64,000 bases of DNA from Acanthornis magna. Taxonomy: Eukaryota; Chordata; Aves; Passeriformes; Acanthizidae. The notes beneath the pieces are model-generated. The model saw only the letters and a program-made list of their open reading frames with translations. It searched no databases and had not been told where the DNA came from. The stretch spans positions 13,720,001-13,784,000 of the forward strand of contig JAWUZG010000032.1 of assembly GCA_036785705.1 (NCBI GenBank), in the 5' to 3' direction. Position 1 is the first letter of the stretch, and every line of letters begins with the position of its first letter. Positions 27,201 through 37,318 of this stretch are shown piece by piece. Both the position numbers and the translations under genes were made by a program.

Positions 27201-28669
27201 TAAAAGTTGCTCCAAGCACATACTTGAGAAGAAATGTGTAGGTGAAGATCCAGAGTTCAGCCACCTTTAGATTTTTAAGTTTGAAAAGTGCAGGAAAACC
27301 CCTGCCTCTCTGGACGCCCAAATTCCTCTAGTATTTTGGAGTCTAGTCATGGGGTCTTCCCAGGTAGATCAGTGAAACGCACCCCTTGGGCCATGGGAGG
27401 CCAACACAGACAAGGGGACCGGGGTTCCCACCAGCTGTGCATCCATCCCACTCTGCACCCCATGTATCCCAGAGCCCTGCAGCCACCTGTTTAAGAACAG
27501 CATTATTTACTTTTGTTCTAAGCTTGCATGATCAACTGACTGCCTTCTCACTGGTACTCATTTCAGCTGAGTTTAACTAAAATAAATGGCTGATAAGTCA
27601 ATAAACTGTGCTGACTCCCCTCTGCCAAAGTGTAGCTGGGAGACAGTAACCCCAGAAAACCAGACTGCTCCTTGAGTTATCAGATCAAAGTGTAAGAAAG
27701 TGGTGAAAAGTACAGACAGACCAGTTATGAAATATTCAGATAAAATGTTGCTTGACCACAGAATAGCTTTCAGGGAGAGGTGAAAAGCAGTTCAGGACAA
27801 AACTCACTTGAAGTGTTCTACTCCATTTTCTACAACCATTAGTCTCATCCGGCATTTTTTTTCAAAGTAATATTTCTCTTTTAAAACCAAGGACTTGAAT
27901 AAATTCCTTTGATTTCTTCTCATTAAAATCCGTCTTACTTGTGCACAATTTATTAACCAGCTCTTGTTCCTTTACAAGAGATATATATAACAATAGAAGC
28001 AGAGGCAGATGGAAAAAGCAAAGTGGTAGAAGGCAAATACTTACTACATAACAGAATGTTGTCTCACTTTAAATGTTCTATATTTCAAAGCTGACAGGTA
28101 TAATTTGACTTTAAAGTGTACAATAGGATGCTTTCAGAAGCATTTGTTTTTTCACATTGAAATATACCTTCATTGTCTCACACATTACAAAGTCTATTCA
28201 AGCATCCTGCAGATTCTAATTACTACTTTAAAAAAGGGTATGTATTATTTAGCACACATGCACACTATTCCTAGGCTCAGTGTCTACAAGTGGTACTCAT
28301 AACTGTAATTACTAAGAATTAGAGAAAGGTTTACCGCTAGGCCAAAATTCTAACTTTGTCTTGGGCACCTTCACAAGAATGAAACAAAGCCCAAAGAAGG
28401 GTTTGAAGACGGAAGCATGGGAAACCCTGGTCCGTATTTACCTTCAGCTAGAAGCAAGAAACCTTGAAGTGAGAAGAGACTTTTGAAAAAATTAATCCAT
28501 ATGAATTCATCATGAATTCCAAAATTTACATCACAGCTCATCCTAAGAAGAGGGCAAGTTGGAGGTAGAATGAGTACAATTGATTAGAATTAATCACTGT
28601 AAAATTCAACAGACATAAGTACATTTATTTTTAACCTTGAATGAATTAGGGTAATGATGTTTTTATCAA
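21203..28669. other. Non-coding unique DNA, no gene recognised
   Basis: No recognised gene. It includes a 19-T run (23503-23521), a 108-codon GTG-start open frame at 24333-24659 with no recognisable product, and a GC-richer patch at about 27286-27495. A short segment at about 21898-21935 lies between an acceptor-like ATTCTTTCCAG and a donor-like CAAG|GTAAGC, but it is only about 38 bases and weakly supported. Confidence 0.55.
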
Positions 28670-28782
28670 TATGATATGGTATGATAGGATATGATACCGT
28701 ATGGTATTATATAATATGATATTATATCATATTTATGTTATGTTATGTTATGTTATGTTATGTTATGTTATGTTGTTATGTT
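28670..28782. repeat. Pentanucleotide tandem repeat, decayed plus perfect halves
   Basis: In one five-base register the first part (28670-28734) is 13 degenerate TATGA-like units: TATGA, TATGG, TATGA, TAGGA, TATGA, TACCG, TATGG and so on. It is followed by eight perfect ATGTT units (28735-28774), a three-base slip and one more ATGTT. The shared period suggests an old array of which one end was recently re-expanded. The perfect part is probably length-polymorphic. Confidence 0.95.
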
Positions 28783-31700
28783 ATTGCAGTCTAAAGATGC
28801 TATATGAAACCATATAGCATTTTAGGGTCTGGCTTCTTTCCTTCAATCATTACAAGTATTAGAACCACAAAAGCAATGCTCATAGAATAAGAAATGTAAT
28901 AAAGAACTGAGAGAGGTGAAAAAAAAGTCTGGAAAAGCTGGGAAGCTGTACTGGACATGAACAGTTTTGGTAAGTGATGAAGAAAGTTGAAGGAAAATAA
29001 AAAGACAATACATTTAGCCCATGATCAGCAGAACAAGACCTAATTCTTTGAATTCCCGAATAGTACATAATTTTATAAAACTGGAAGTTCTCTGTGCAGC
29101 ATAGTGCATTCTTCTGCATTTCTACTGTCTTAATTCATAAAGATATATTGAGCACTTTTCTTGATAGTCTCAGGACACCAAGAGAAAGGAAGCAAAATCA
29201 GAAGTACACTTTCTTCATCCAGGAATCTTATCCAGGAGCCAAAATCCGAGGTGGTATTAACAGTGATCAGGATGTAGACTTTGACCCTGTGCTTTGTTCA
29301 TGGTTAAAGAACAGAACATCTGGACCCCAGAAAACAGAGACTTGTAACGGGAATTGTACCTCCCACTATTAAGCCAATAGAACTCTACTCCAAATTACAA
29401 AAATCTATCCTCAGTGATCTCAGCATCCCATTCCAACTGCGTTCAAGGGACATTGCATTCTGAAATGCACATGTGTAGACTCTGAATTTTAATCAATAAA
29501 AACAAACAAAAAAAAATTCATATATTTGTACCAAGGGACTCAGCTACAAAACAGTGGCTGTAGCAAAAGTATATTTTATGGACCTCTAAAAGTACATTTG
29601 TATATTTACCTATTTTCTACATAAGACAAGCATAAGTACTTCTCCCTCTTCCTTCAATATCCTCCTAAGCAGTAAATTACTCTGTGTCCATAGTCCCCTA
29701 AAGTGTAAGTCAGCTTCCGCACAATAAAATTAATGAGCAGTGTTGCTAAGAGCCAGGTGTTGCAGCCCAAATGAAATGTCTCATGGGATCTCAGACTTTG
29801 GACCATTAACTATGGCTTATCGGCATGGCTATTTTATAAACAAAAACAGATGTCCCTCCAGAACTGTCTTCATTTTGTTAATGTGCAGGTACTAGGTATT
29901 ACTTTGAACCAAACTTAATACATTGCTCTAAAGGCTTTAGGAAAACAGGAATGGTGATATTGATTCACCCTTTATTCTGGTTTTTTTTTTCAATAATATT
30001 GTTACTTGCTATGGTAGTTGAAGACAGTGGAGAAGAACTACTCTTTTGTTGCAACAGGCTAAATTTACAAGGGCTTGTGTGAGTAAATGCATAGTATCTC
30101 TGAAAGTACACAGAATATGCCAAGGTACCTTTTTTCCTTCCCCAAATAAAATGCGGCCTTTTTAAAGCGTTCTGGGGAAAGAAAATGAAAGATGCCAGAT
30201 GACAAATGCTAAGTGCTCATTGCTCAGCAAACACACTGAATAAATATCACAAACTTGTAAAGCCATTAAGTACAGGAACTCATTCAGCTGAAGCCCAGAG
30301 CAGGAAGACAAATAAAGAGTTAGCACTACATTCATGATAATATAGTTGAAGGCAACCAAGTAATATCTAAATTGAATGTGAGGAGACACATGTATTTTGG
30401 TTCAACCATATTGTAACACTGTATTGTTTTATATTACACTAAACTGTTTCATTTCAGGATAATGAAAGGAGTCATGGCAGAAATGGCACCACCACCTTAC
30501 AAAAATTAACATGACAAAATGAAATAAATCTTCTTATGCAAAAATTTCATCTGGTCTTTTTACTTTCCTCTCTGCAACTAAGGAATGGACCATGCATTCA
30601 TAAAGGGCCAATTAATTATCATTCAGTTGGTTTACTAACACATAATATCCCTAATCCTTGCGAGATGACTAACACTCAATGCAAACTTTACCATCACTCA
30701 CATTCCATGTTACTGCATATGAGAGTAAAACAGAAGGTCTGAGAGCTGTCACAAAGCTGCATGGAAAGCTACAGGTGGGGAGAAGATGCGTATGTCCAGC
30801 TCCCTGCCAAAGGCAAACTACATAGAGGAAAAGGAGTCTGCCAGAGTCATTGAAGATACAGGGCCTGTCAGAATGAAGAATTTTCGTATAAGCCAAGGGC
30901 AATTGACTGAAAGCAGAAATTCTTTACTTTTCCAGCAGAAAAACACTCTCAGGTTCTCAATAGAGAGGATTTTGAGCAGAATAGCATATGTTGCTTACCA
31001 AATTATAGTAAATTTGTTTCAGCAGTTGCACCCATGTACTCCCTTGATAAACAAATCTTACGTTTTAACAAAGTTAAGCTATAGCCCTGTAATTAACCAA
31101 CAGAGGATGATTAGCAAAAGGCAAACTGACCACCGGACCAAACCAAAGTTTGAATCTGAGGACAAACCCTTTTGGACATATTATCAGTACTTAAAATGCC
31201 ATTTAGTATGTTTACAAGAGAAATCTCTGAGAATTTAAGAGCTTGATAATGTAATATTCTGGCTTTCTATTTTCATTTTTTTAATGAATTATAAAAATAT
31301 TTATGAATTGTAGTCATTGCAAATTGTTTGCTCCCAGCATACCAGAACCAAAGGACATGCTGGGTCACCTGAAGGTCAGCAAGTCAGAGCTAGAATTGCA
31401 CTGTGATGTTATCTAAACCATGTCACTTCTCTGTAACTGCTACTGCTGTCAGAGGGCCCAAATTTAAAGTGCAAAGAGTGAGATTACGAGCCAGCGGCTA
31501 AAGAGGGTTTTGGATCCTGTTTGTGAAAAAAAGCAAAAAAAGGCAGATGAAAAATGTGTGTTTCATCTTTGTAGCTCTCTGGCAGAGCTAAATACAAAAC
31601 TGTCTGGTGTGGTCAGTGGTCAAGCAAGGTTCAGAAAAGCAGCACAGATTCCTTCTGAACAGATAGATGACAAGATATGGATGTGCTCTCCTCACACCCA

Positions 31701-32401
31701 CGTCATTCTTGCCAAGAGCTCTGGAAAGTGGTGTATTCAAGAATTCAGATGAAGGCCAGTGTTTACTGGAATCTGCTGTGAATTGCAAGAGGATACATAT
31801 ATTATTAGGCCTCAGAACATTCATTGGCTCCATCTGGGGAAATAGTTTCCATACTCTCAATACAGGCTGTAGCCCCCAAAGGAAATGCTGCAAAGAGAAT
31901 TGTTTAAATGAGTAGAGGCAACACTTACCACAAAGCGAGCCAATAAGGTCACAAACTTGACAATAAAACTACAGAAAGTGGGCTGCTAACCCACAACAAT
32001 TCCAACCCAGTTCTGCTGTCAGATAATTTCCTGAGGCAGATTTTGCTATAAACTCACTGTTAGAAGTGGTATGGGATTAAACTTCTCCCAGAAAAAAAAG
32101 CAACCAAACAACAAAAAAACTCCAACTAACCTTTTAACAAATCAAAAGGAGAACACGATTGTAAACCCCCATTCTTTCCTAGCACTTCCATTTCAATGTG
32201 TGCAACAAGTTCTTGCTCTGCCACATAAGGTGGTCACACTAGCTAATGCACAGGTAGTCCCTTTCCAATCTTCAACCAAACACAGCTGCACATCAATCAG
32301 GCAGCAGGTCTCCACAGCCTGCTTTGGTAAATGACACTGGAATATCTGTCAACAACTGGCAGCCTTCTGAGCTCCTCTTGGAAAAAGTAGCCTCTTTTCA
32401 G
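28783..32401. other. Non-coding DNA, including a 150-codon open frame
   Basis: No recognised gene. An ATG-initiated open frame of 150 codons runs from 30786 to 31238 on the plus strand. Its translation is Ser/Gln/Lys-rich with no motif, signal peptide or family I recognise, and smaller frames overlap it in other registers and on the other strand. A perfect eight-base inverted repeat (CCCAGCAT at 31333-31340 and ATGCTGGG at 31357-31364) is present. Neither is enough to call a gene. Confidence 0.5.
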
Positions 32402-33460
32402 AGAATCACAGAATATGCTGAGTTGGAAGGGACCCACAAGAATCATCAAAGTCCAGCTCCTGGCCCTGCACAGGACATCTGCAAGTGTCACACCATGTGA
32501 CTGAGAGCCTTGTCCAAACACTTTTTGAACTCTGTCAGGCTGGTGCTGTGACCATTTCCCTGACAAAGCTGTTTGAGTGTCCAACCACCCTCTGGGTGCA
32601 AAACCTTTCTCTAATATCCAACCTAAACCTCCCCTGACACAACTTCAGGCCATTCCGTTTGGTCCTGTCTCTGGTCAACACAGGGAAGAGATCAGTGTCT
32701 GCCCCTCCTCTTCCCCTCACGAGGAAGCTGTAACTGCAGTGAGGTCTCCCCTCAGTCTCCTCCAGGCTGAACAGACCAAGTGCCCTCAGCTGCTCCTCAC
32801 ACAGCTCCCCCTCAAGGCCCTTCCCCATCTTTGTTGCCCTCCTTTGGACACTCTCTAACACTTTAATGTCTTTCTTACATTGTGGCACCCAAAGCTGCCC
32901 CCAGCACTCGAGGTGAGGCTGCCCCAGTGCAGAGCAGAGCAGGACAATCCCCTCCCTTGCCCGGCTGGTGATGCTGTGCCTGATGCCCCCAGGACAGGGC
33001 TGGCCCTCCTGGCTGCCAGGGCACTGCTGGCTCATGTTCAGCTTGCCATCAGCCAGGACCCCCTGGTCCCTTTCCCTGACACTGCTTTCCAGCATCTCCT
33101 TCCCCAGTCTGTCCATACATCCAGGGTTGGCCTGTTCCAGGTGCAGAATCCTGTACTTGTATTTGTTAACCTTCACGTCGTTGGTGATTGTCCAGCCCTC
33201 TAATTTGTGGAGGTCTCTCTACAGGGCCTCCCTGCCCTGGAGGGAGCCAGCAGCTCCTCGCAGTTTTGTGAACTGTCATCTGTGAACTTGCTTAGTATCT
33301 GTTCCAGTCCTGTGTACAAGTCATTTATGAAGATGGTGAAGAGCACAGGGCTGAGGATGGAGCCTTGTGGAACCTGACTAGTGTCAGGTCACCAGTCTGA
33401 TGTCACCCCATTCACCATAAACCTTTGTTCCTCACCCTTTTGTAGATGCTTGTCATTATG
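32402..33460 (-). mobile_element. CR1 LINE retrotransposon, 5'-truncated (CR1-J-like)
   Basis: This is a non-LTR retrotransposon copy on the minus strand of about 1.06 kb. Its 3' end lies at the low-coordinate side, beginning AGAATCACAGAATATGCTGA, followed by the CR1 signature GAGTTGGAAGGGACCCACAA. Reading on the minus strand, the element starts inside the reverse-transcriptase domain. The motif QGSILSP (33347-33367, RT motif B region) is followed by the catalytic-site region FTDDS (33272-33286, equivalent to the usual F/YADDT). The ORF2 C-terminal region and 3' UTR come after. The 5' part (endonuclease and most of RT) is absent. The 3' UTR and C-terminal protein resemble the CR1-J group as I remember it. 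The high-coordinate boundary is approximate (33440-33470). No target-site duplication was seen. Confidence 0.96.
32535..33176 (-). pseudogene. CR1 ORF2 C-terminal fragment (reverse transcriptase), degenerate
   Basis: The 213-codon minus-strand frame is the C-terminal part of CR1 ORF2, the endonuclease/reverse-transcriptase protein that copies CR1 RNA into the genome. Family landmarks are visible in order: LNMSQQC (residues 46-52), GIRHSITSRAREG (64-76), HLECWGQLW (88-96), SVQRRATKM (109-117), GLFSLEE (134-140), TRDRTKRNG (168-176) and FRLDIRERF (184-192). It is broken. The first codon is GTG, internal to ORF2, and not a start. A TAG lies just upstream in the RT frame (33219-33221) where the family normally has Gln. 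Residues 139-147 look frame-shifted relative to the family and are then restored. The C-terminus runs into TGA after VTAPA, apparently through a one-base loss. The catalytic FTDDS motif lies outside this frame at 33272-33286. It is a dead copy with no host function inferred. Confidence 0.93.
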
Positions 33461-34068
33461 TGATAAATTGTGGATTATTTTGACATTGAAATTTTTCAGC
33501 ATTAACTAGTCTTTATTCAGTCTGGGAAACAGCAAACATGTTCATCCTAAGCAGAAAGAATAATAATAAAAAGGAATATAAATTCTTCAAAGTTTTCTAG
33601 TTTATGAGAGCTGTCAACCGACAGTCTGTGATAAACTACTGCTGAGCTTAATAATCAGATTTTGCTTTTTTCAGAGCAAGTTGATTTGATGCTTAGTTTA
33701 GAAATTATATACCCAAGTGTGAATCTGAGTATGTGCTATCAGTGAGCTCAGGCACAACAAATGGATTTTCAATGTTTAAAGAGAAAGGGCAATACAGGGC
33801 CTTAGCTAAATTCCCTTTCCAATTATTTATATATACGGTCATCAAATTTTTTTCTTGTTATATTCTTCCACGCTTTCACTGACTATATTAGAACTCAGAT
33901 TTTTATATTATATCCCTGATACTACTGTGAAGAAAACATTTTGTGTTCTATGTAAGTGGTTGTTGTAATCTTAGCTCTGTAGCAGAAAAGTGTCATTCTC
34001 AGTGTAACTCAGATGTCTTACAAAGCACATTCTCAAACAAAATTAATAGATTTTATCTTGAATTGCTG

Positions 34069-34108
34069 GTGGTGACATGGCTTTGCTTGTGGTGACAAAG
34101 CTTTGCTT
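34069..34108. repeat. 20-bp tandem duplication
   Basis: Two adjacent copies, 34069-34088 and 34089-34108, share GTGGTGACA and GCTTTGCTT and differ only in the three bases between them (TGG versus AAA, with one shared boundary base). This is consistent with a small local slippage or duplication event. Confidence 0.9.
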
Positions 34109-35906
34109 GTTCATTTGAGTGCAGCATGTTGGAAAAGAAATTAGCAAAATCCTAGTTGGAAGAGTGTCAGAAGAAAAGTTTGGGGTTGTTTTTCCTTCTT
34201 TTTCCTTTCCTATTAACTTGTGTCAATTATCATGCATTCTTAGATGAAGCAAGTTGCACACACACACAAAACCATCACATTGAGACATAAAACAACAGAA
34301 GTCCAGACTATTAAGTGTTTTGGAATTGCAAGTTACTTTAATATGAGAATATGTTTTAAAATATTATAACACTTTCTCATGTAGAAAGCAATTTCTGCAG
34401 TGTTTTTGTGTTCTTTAACTTCACACCCTTGGTGCATTTTACATGTTTCTTAGATCTGAATTCTTTCTTTTACCCTAGTTCAGTGAAACCAAGACAAATA
34501 TTCATTAAAAGGCTAGACCGCTCAGTTAACAGCACCTTTCAATTATAGACCAGGAGGAATTTCCTCATGAATAATGCCTTACTGTTGAATTAACATTAAG
34601 ATGTTGAGGGAAACGAGTCACTCCTATCATAGTTTACATTGGAAAAGGCAGATACATTAACATTTCTCGCAAGCCACAGTATAATACTGAGCCAATTTGA
34701 ATGCACAGGGGATAGAGAAGTAGCTAGGCACATTTTATGGAAAAAAAGTGTCAACATGGGCACATCAGCCAAGAAGTACTCTTTCCTTCTCCCTCCCTTT
34801 CTTCCCCATCCTAGACTTTCTCTTGTCTTAGGAATCTTGTATTTTATTCATTAGGATACAGATGACTTTTCTAAATAAATCCATCTGTTCCATAATTTTT
34901 GCTTATTCTCACAGACAAATGTATGTTGGCTGTGCTGATTCTCAATATTAGCCTAGGATACAGGATGAGAAAATTGACTATGAGAAGAGCAAGAATTAGA
35001 AAGTTTAAGTTTTCCTAATCCATTACTTATTTCCCTCACTGAGTACATTAGATAATAATTGGTAATGGTATAATTTGGCCCAGGTTCTCACACATGTGTG
35101 CCAACAATCAGTGGCCTGATTTCCAGAAGTAAGATACTCTCTCCAAGACACACAGACATATTAAATGAATATGTAATATTTCTAGGAATGGGTAAAAGTT
35201 GCACTGTCTGCATCTTCATTTAGACCCCACCAAAAGCAGAATTCAGTTTGGATCATACTCAAATTTGGCAGCTATTTGGAAATGAGCTCCCATGAGTTTA
35301 GGAAATAACATTGTCTGGAAAAAAAACCAACAAACTCTGCTCTTACAAACTTAATATGTTTGTCCTGCCAAGGCTCTCCCTGAGTTAAGCAGCTCTTCAT
35401 CACCTGTAATGTGAAACAATCTGTAATGTGAATGTTTATTAATTTCTAAAGGGGAGTTTCTGAATCTGAGTTTTCAAACTTTGACTGAAGAGCTTGTCTT
35501 CTCTCACTGCCATCTCTTAAAACCATATGGAAATAAAAACAGTATCAGGTGACAGTGAAAACTCTTGCAACTGTCAAGTAACAACCAGCAGAAGTTAAAT
35601 AAATGCTGTTGAACTTGGAAATATGGGTGCTGAAATATTAAGTGGTTAGTGTGTTAAAGTCATCAGTGTTCTGGTTTCATGAAACACACTCAACATTTAC
35701 CTGTGTCAGTGGAAGTCAATCAGTCCTCAATGCCCAGTGAGCTGCCTCACAGCCACTTGCCAGGCTCTCTTAAACAGAGTGATTGCCTTTATCCAGGCAG
35801 GACCAGAGGAGGCTCACAGAAATGGAGACAACTTCAGGTTATCACTGTTTCAGATGAAAAATGACAAATGACCCTTCTCAAGCCTAGAAAGCAGTCCTGG
35901 TCCTAT

Positions 35907-35910
<4 letters not shown>

Positions 35911-35939
<29 letters not shown>
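35911..35939 (+). repeat. 29-nt A-run
   Basis: An uninterrupted run of 29 A residues. There is no AATAAA in the bases just upstream, no recognisable cDNA-like body and no obvious flanking direct repeat, so it is treated as a simple homopolymer and not a retrocopy tail. CR1 elements do not have poly-A tails. Confidence 0.95.
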
Positions 35940-35942
<3 letters not shown>

Positions 35943-36978
35943 TAAAGATAGTGGTGAAAACATCTTTCAATTGATCTGCTATTTGAAAGGACTGCATATA
36001 TTTGAACAAAACCCCTGTTTCCACTGTCTACAGGCATTTATGTACATTATGTACATTACTGAAAGACTGCATGAGATGCTCTCACAGAACAAAAATACTT
36101 TTTTAAACCATTGCTTGACCATACAGAATACATGACAATGGAGAATAAGGTTGACATTATTTGAATTATAACCTCTTTGAAGCAGAAGATGGCTTTTTCA
36201 GTATATTTAGATACGTAAAAGTAAAATAGGAAGACTTTTTCATTGCCATTTCCATGTGCTATAATTACAGTTATATCTGTATGTATCATAAGTATAAGCC
36301 ATCAACTCAAAGTACTTTCTCCAAGCCACTTTCAAAAATATATTATTAAAATTATAATTTAAAAAAGAATGCATTAATATTTTAACTGTTCATATCAATG
36401 ATAAATGCATATTTGGAGAAACTTATTTATGGTTGAGTAGCAACTCCTCCATACTCTTAAATTTATGCAACTTATCAGTCATATCTCACATCATAATTGC
36501 ACAATCTAGTCATGTCCAGAAATAGTTGAGGAATGCCCTGCATAAAAATATTCCTTAAAGTGTATCTTGAGGTGTTTGTTAACAGAATTAGATGGTTGTT
36601 TCCATCAAAGTGTTGGGTACAGCACTTGTGGATTAATCTGGTCTATATTCACTATAGCAAGTGCGAGGAACAGGATGTCTGGCTGTTGCCAGAGTTTTTC
36701 ATAGGCTATGACAAAGCTATCTCCACATAAATGTTTTTAAGATTAACATGAACTGAGGCCTGCACTGCCACAACGGAACAGGGATTATTCCCCAGGCTAA
36801 AGAGTTTAAACTCTATAAATTCTGTGGTTAAACATTTGGCTGCAGTGTAAACATATCCCTGGGGACAGGTTCTCACTGTATGGATGCACAAACGTCAACA
36901 GGAATGTAACAGTAATGCTAAAATATGGACCAGATTTGTCCATAAGGTTTTGTCCAGATTATGAGTCTTAACAGAATT

Positions 36979-37012
36979 GGGGAAGGGGGGGTGGGGTGGG
37001 GACGGGACAGGG
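36979..37012 (+). other. G-quadruplex-forming motif
   Basis: Six G-runs on the plus strand: 36979-36982 (4), 36985-36991 (7), 36993-36996 (4), 36998-37001 (4), 37004-37006 (3) and 37010-37012 (3). They are separated by loops of one to three bases. This far exceeds the usual G3+N1-7 rule and stands out in AT-rich surroundings. No promoter or gene is seen next to it. Its role, if any, is unknown. Confidence 0.9.
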
Positions 37013-37278
37013 AAGCATATATTTAAGTCTAATTATTTAATTGTGTTTATCATTCAGTTGAAAAACACTTCATGGATTAGTCCATATGGAACTAATAAAT
37101 ATTTCAAATTGGATACATTTTTAGCTATTCAAGAGTGAATATTATAAAATAAATTTTGAATCTCATATCTTCTATGTATAGACTATACAGAACCAGATAA
37201 AATTTTCATCAAAAAATTCATCCCCAAAAATCCTTTTCTAATTCCAAGGTTTAGAAGTATTATAATTTTCTATAATTA

Positions 37279-37318
37279 TTTAGAAACACTCTGGAGTGTT
37301 TAGAAGCACTCAAGAGTG
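37279..37318. repeat. 20-bp tandem duplication, each unit a small hairpin
   Basis: Units 37279-37298 and 37299-37318 both begin TTTAGAA and contain a CACTC-NN-GAGTG inverted repeat (two-base spacers TG and AA). The inverted repeat in both copies could form a small stem or serve as a dimeric protein site. No function is known. Confidence 0.9.

Larger units (their letters stand above)
33461..36978. other. Non-coding DNA with small tandem duplication and A-run
   Basis: No recognised gene. It contains a 20-bp tandem duplication (34069-34108), a short CA run (about 34256-34269) and a 29-nt A-run (35911-35939). Open frames are under 80 codons and unrecognised. Confidence 0.55.

Noticed and set aside
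31333..31364. Eight-base perfect inverted repeat as a possible RNA hairpin
   Set aside because: A 16-base loop and short stem are expected by chance in 64 kb; no miRNA-like extended pairing.
32577..33285. Plus-strand open frames across the CR1 copy
   Set aside because: They are antisense shadows of the CR1 ORF2 sequence.
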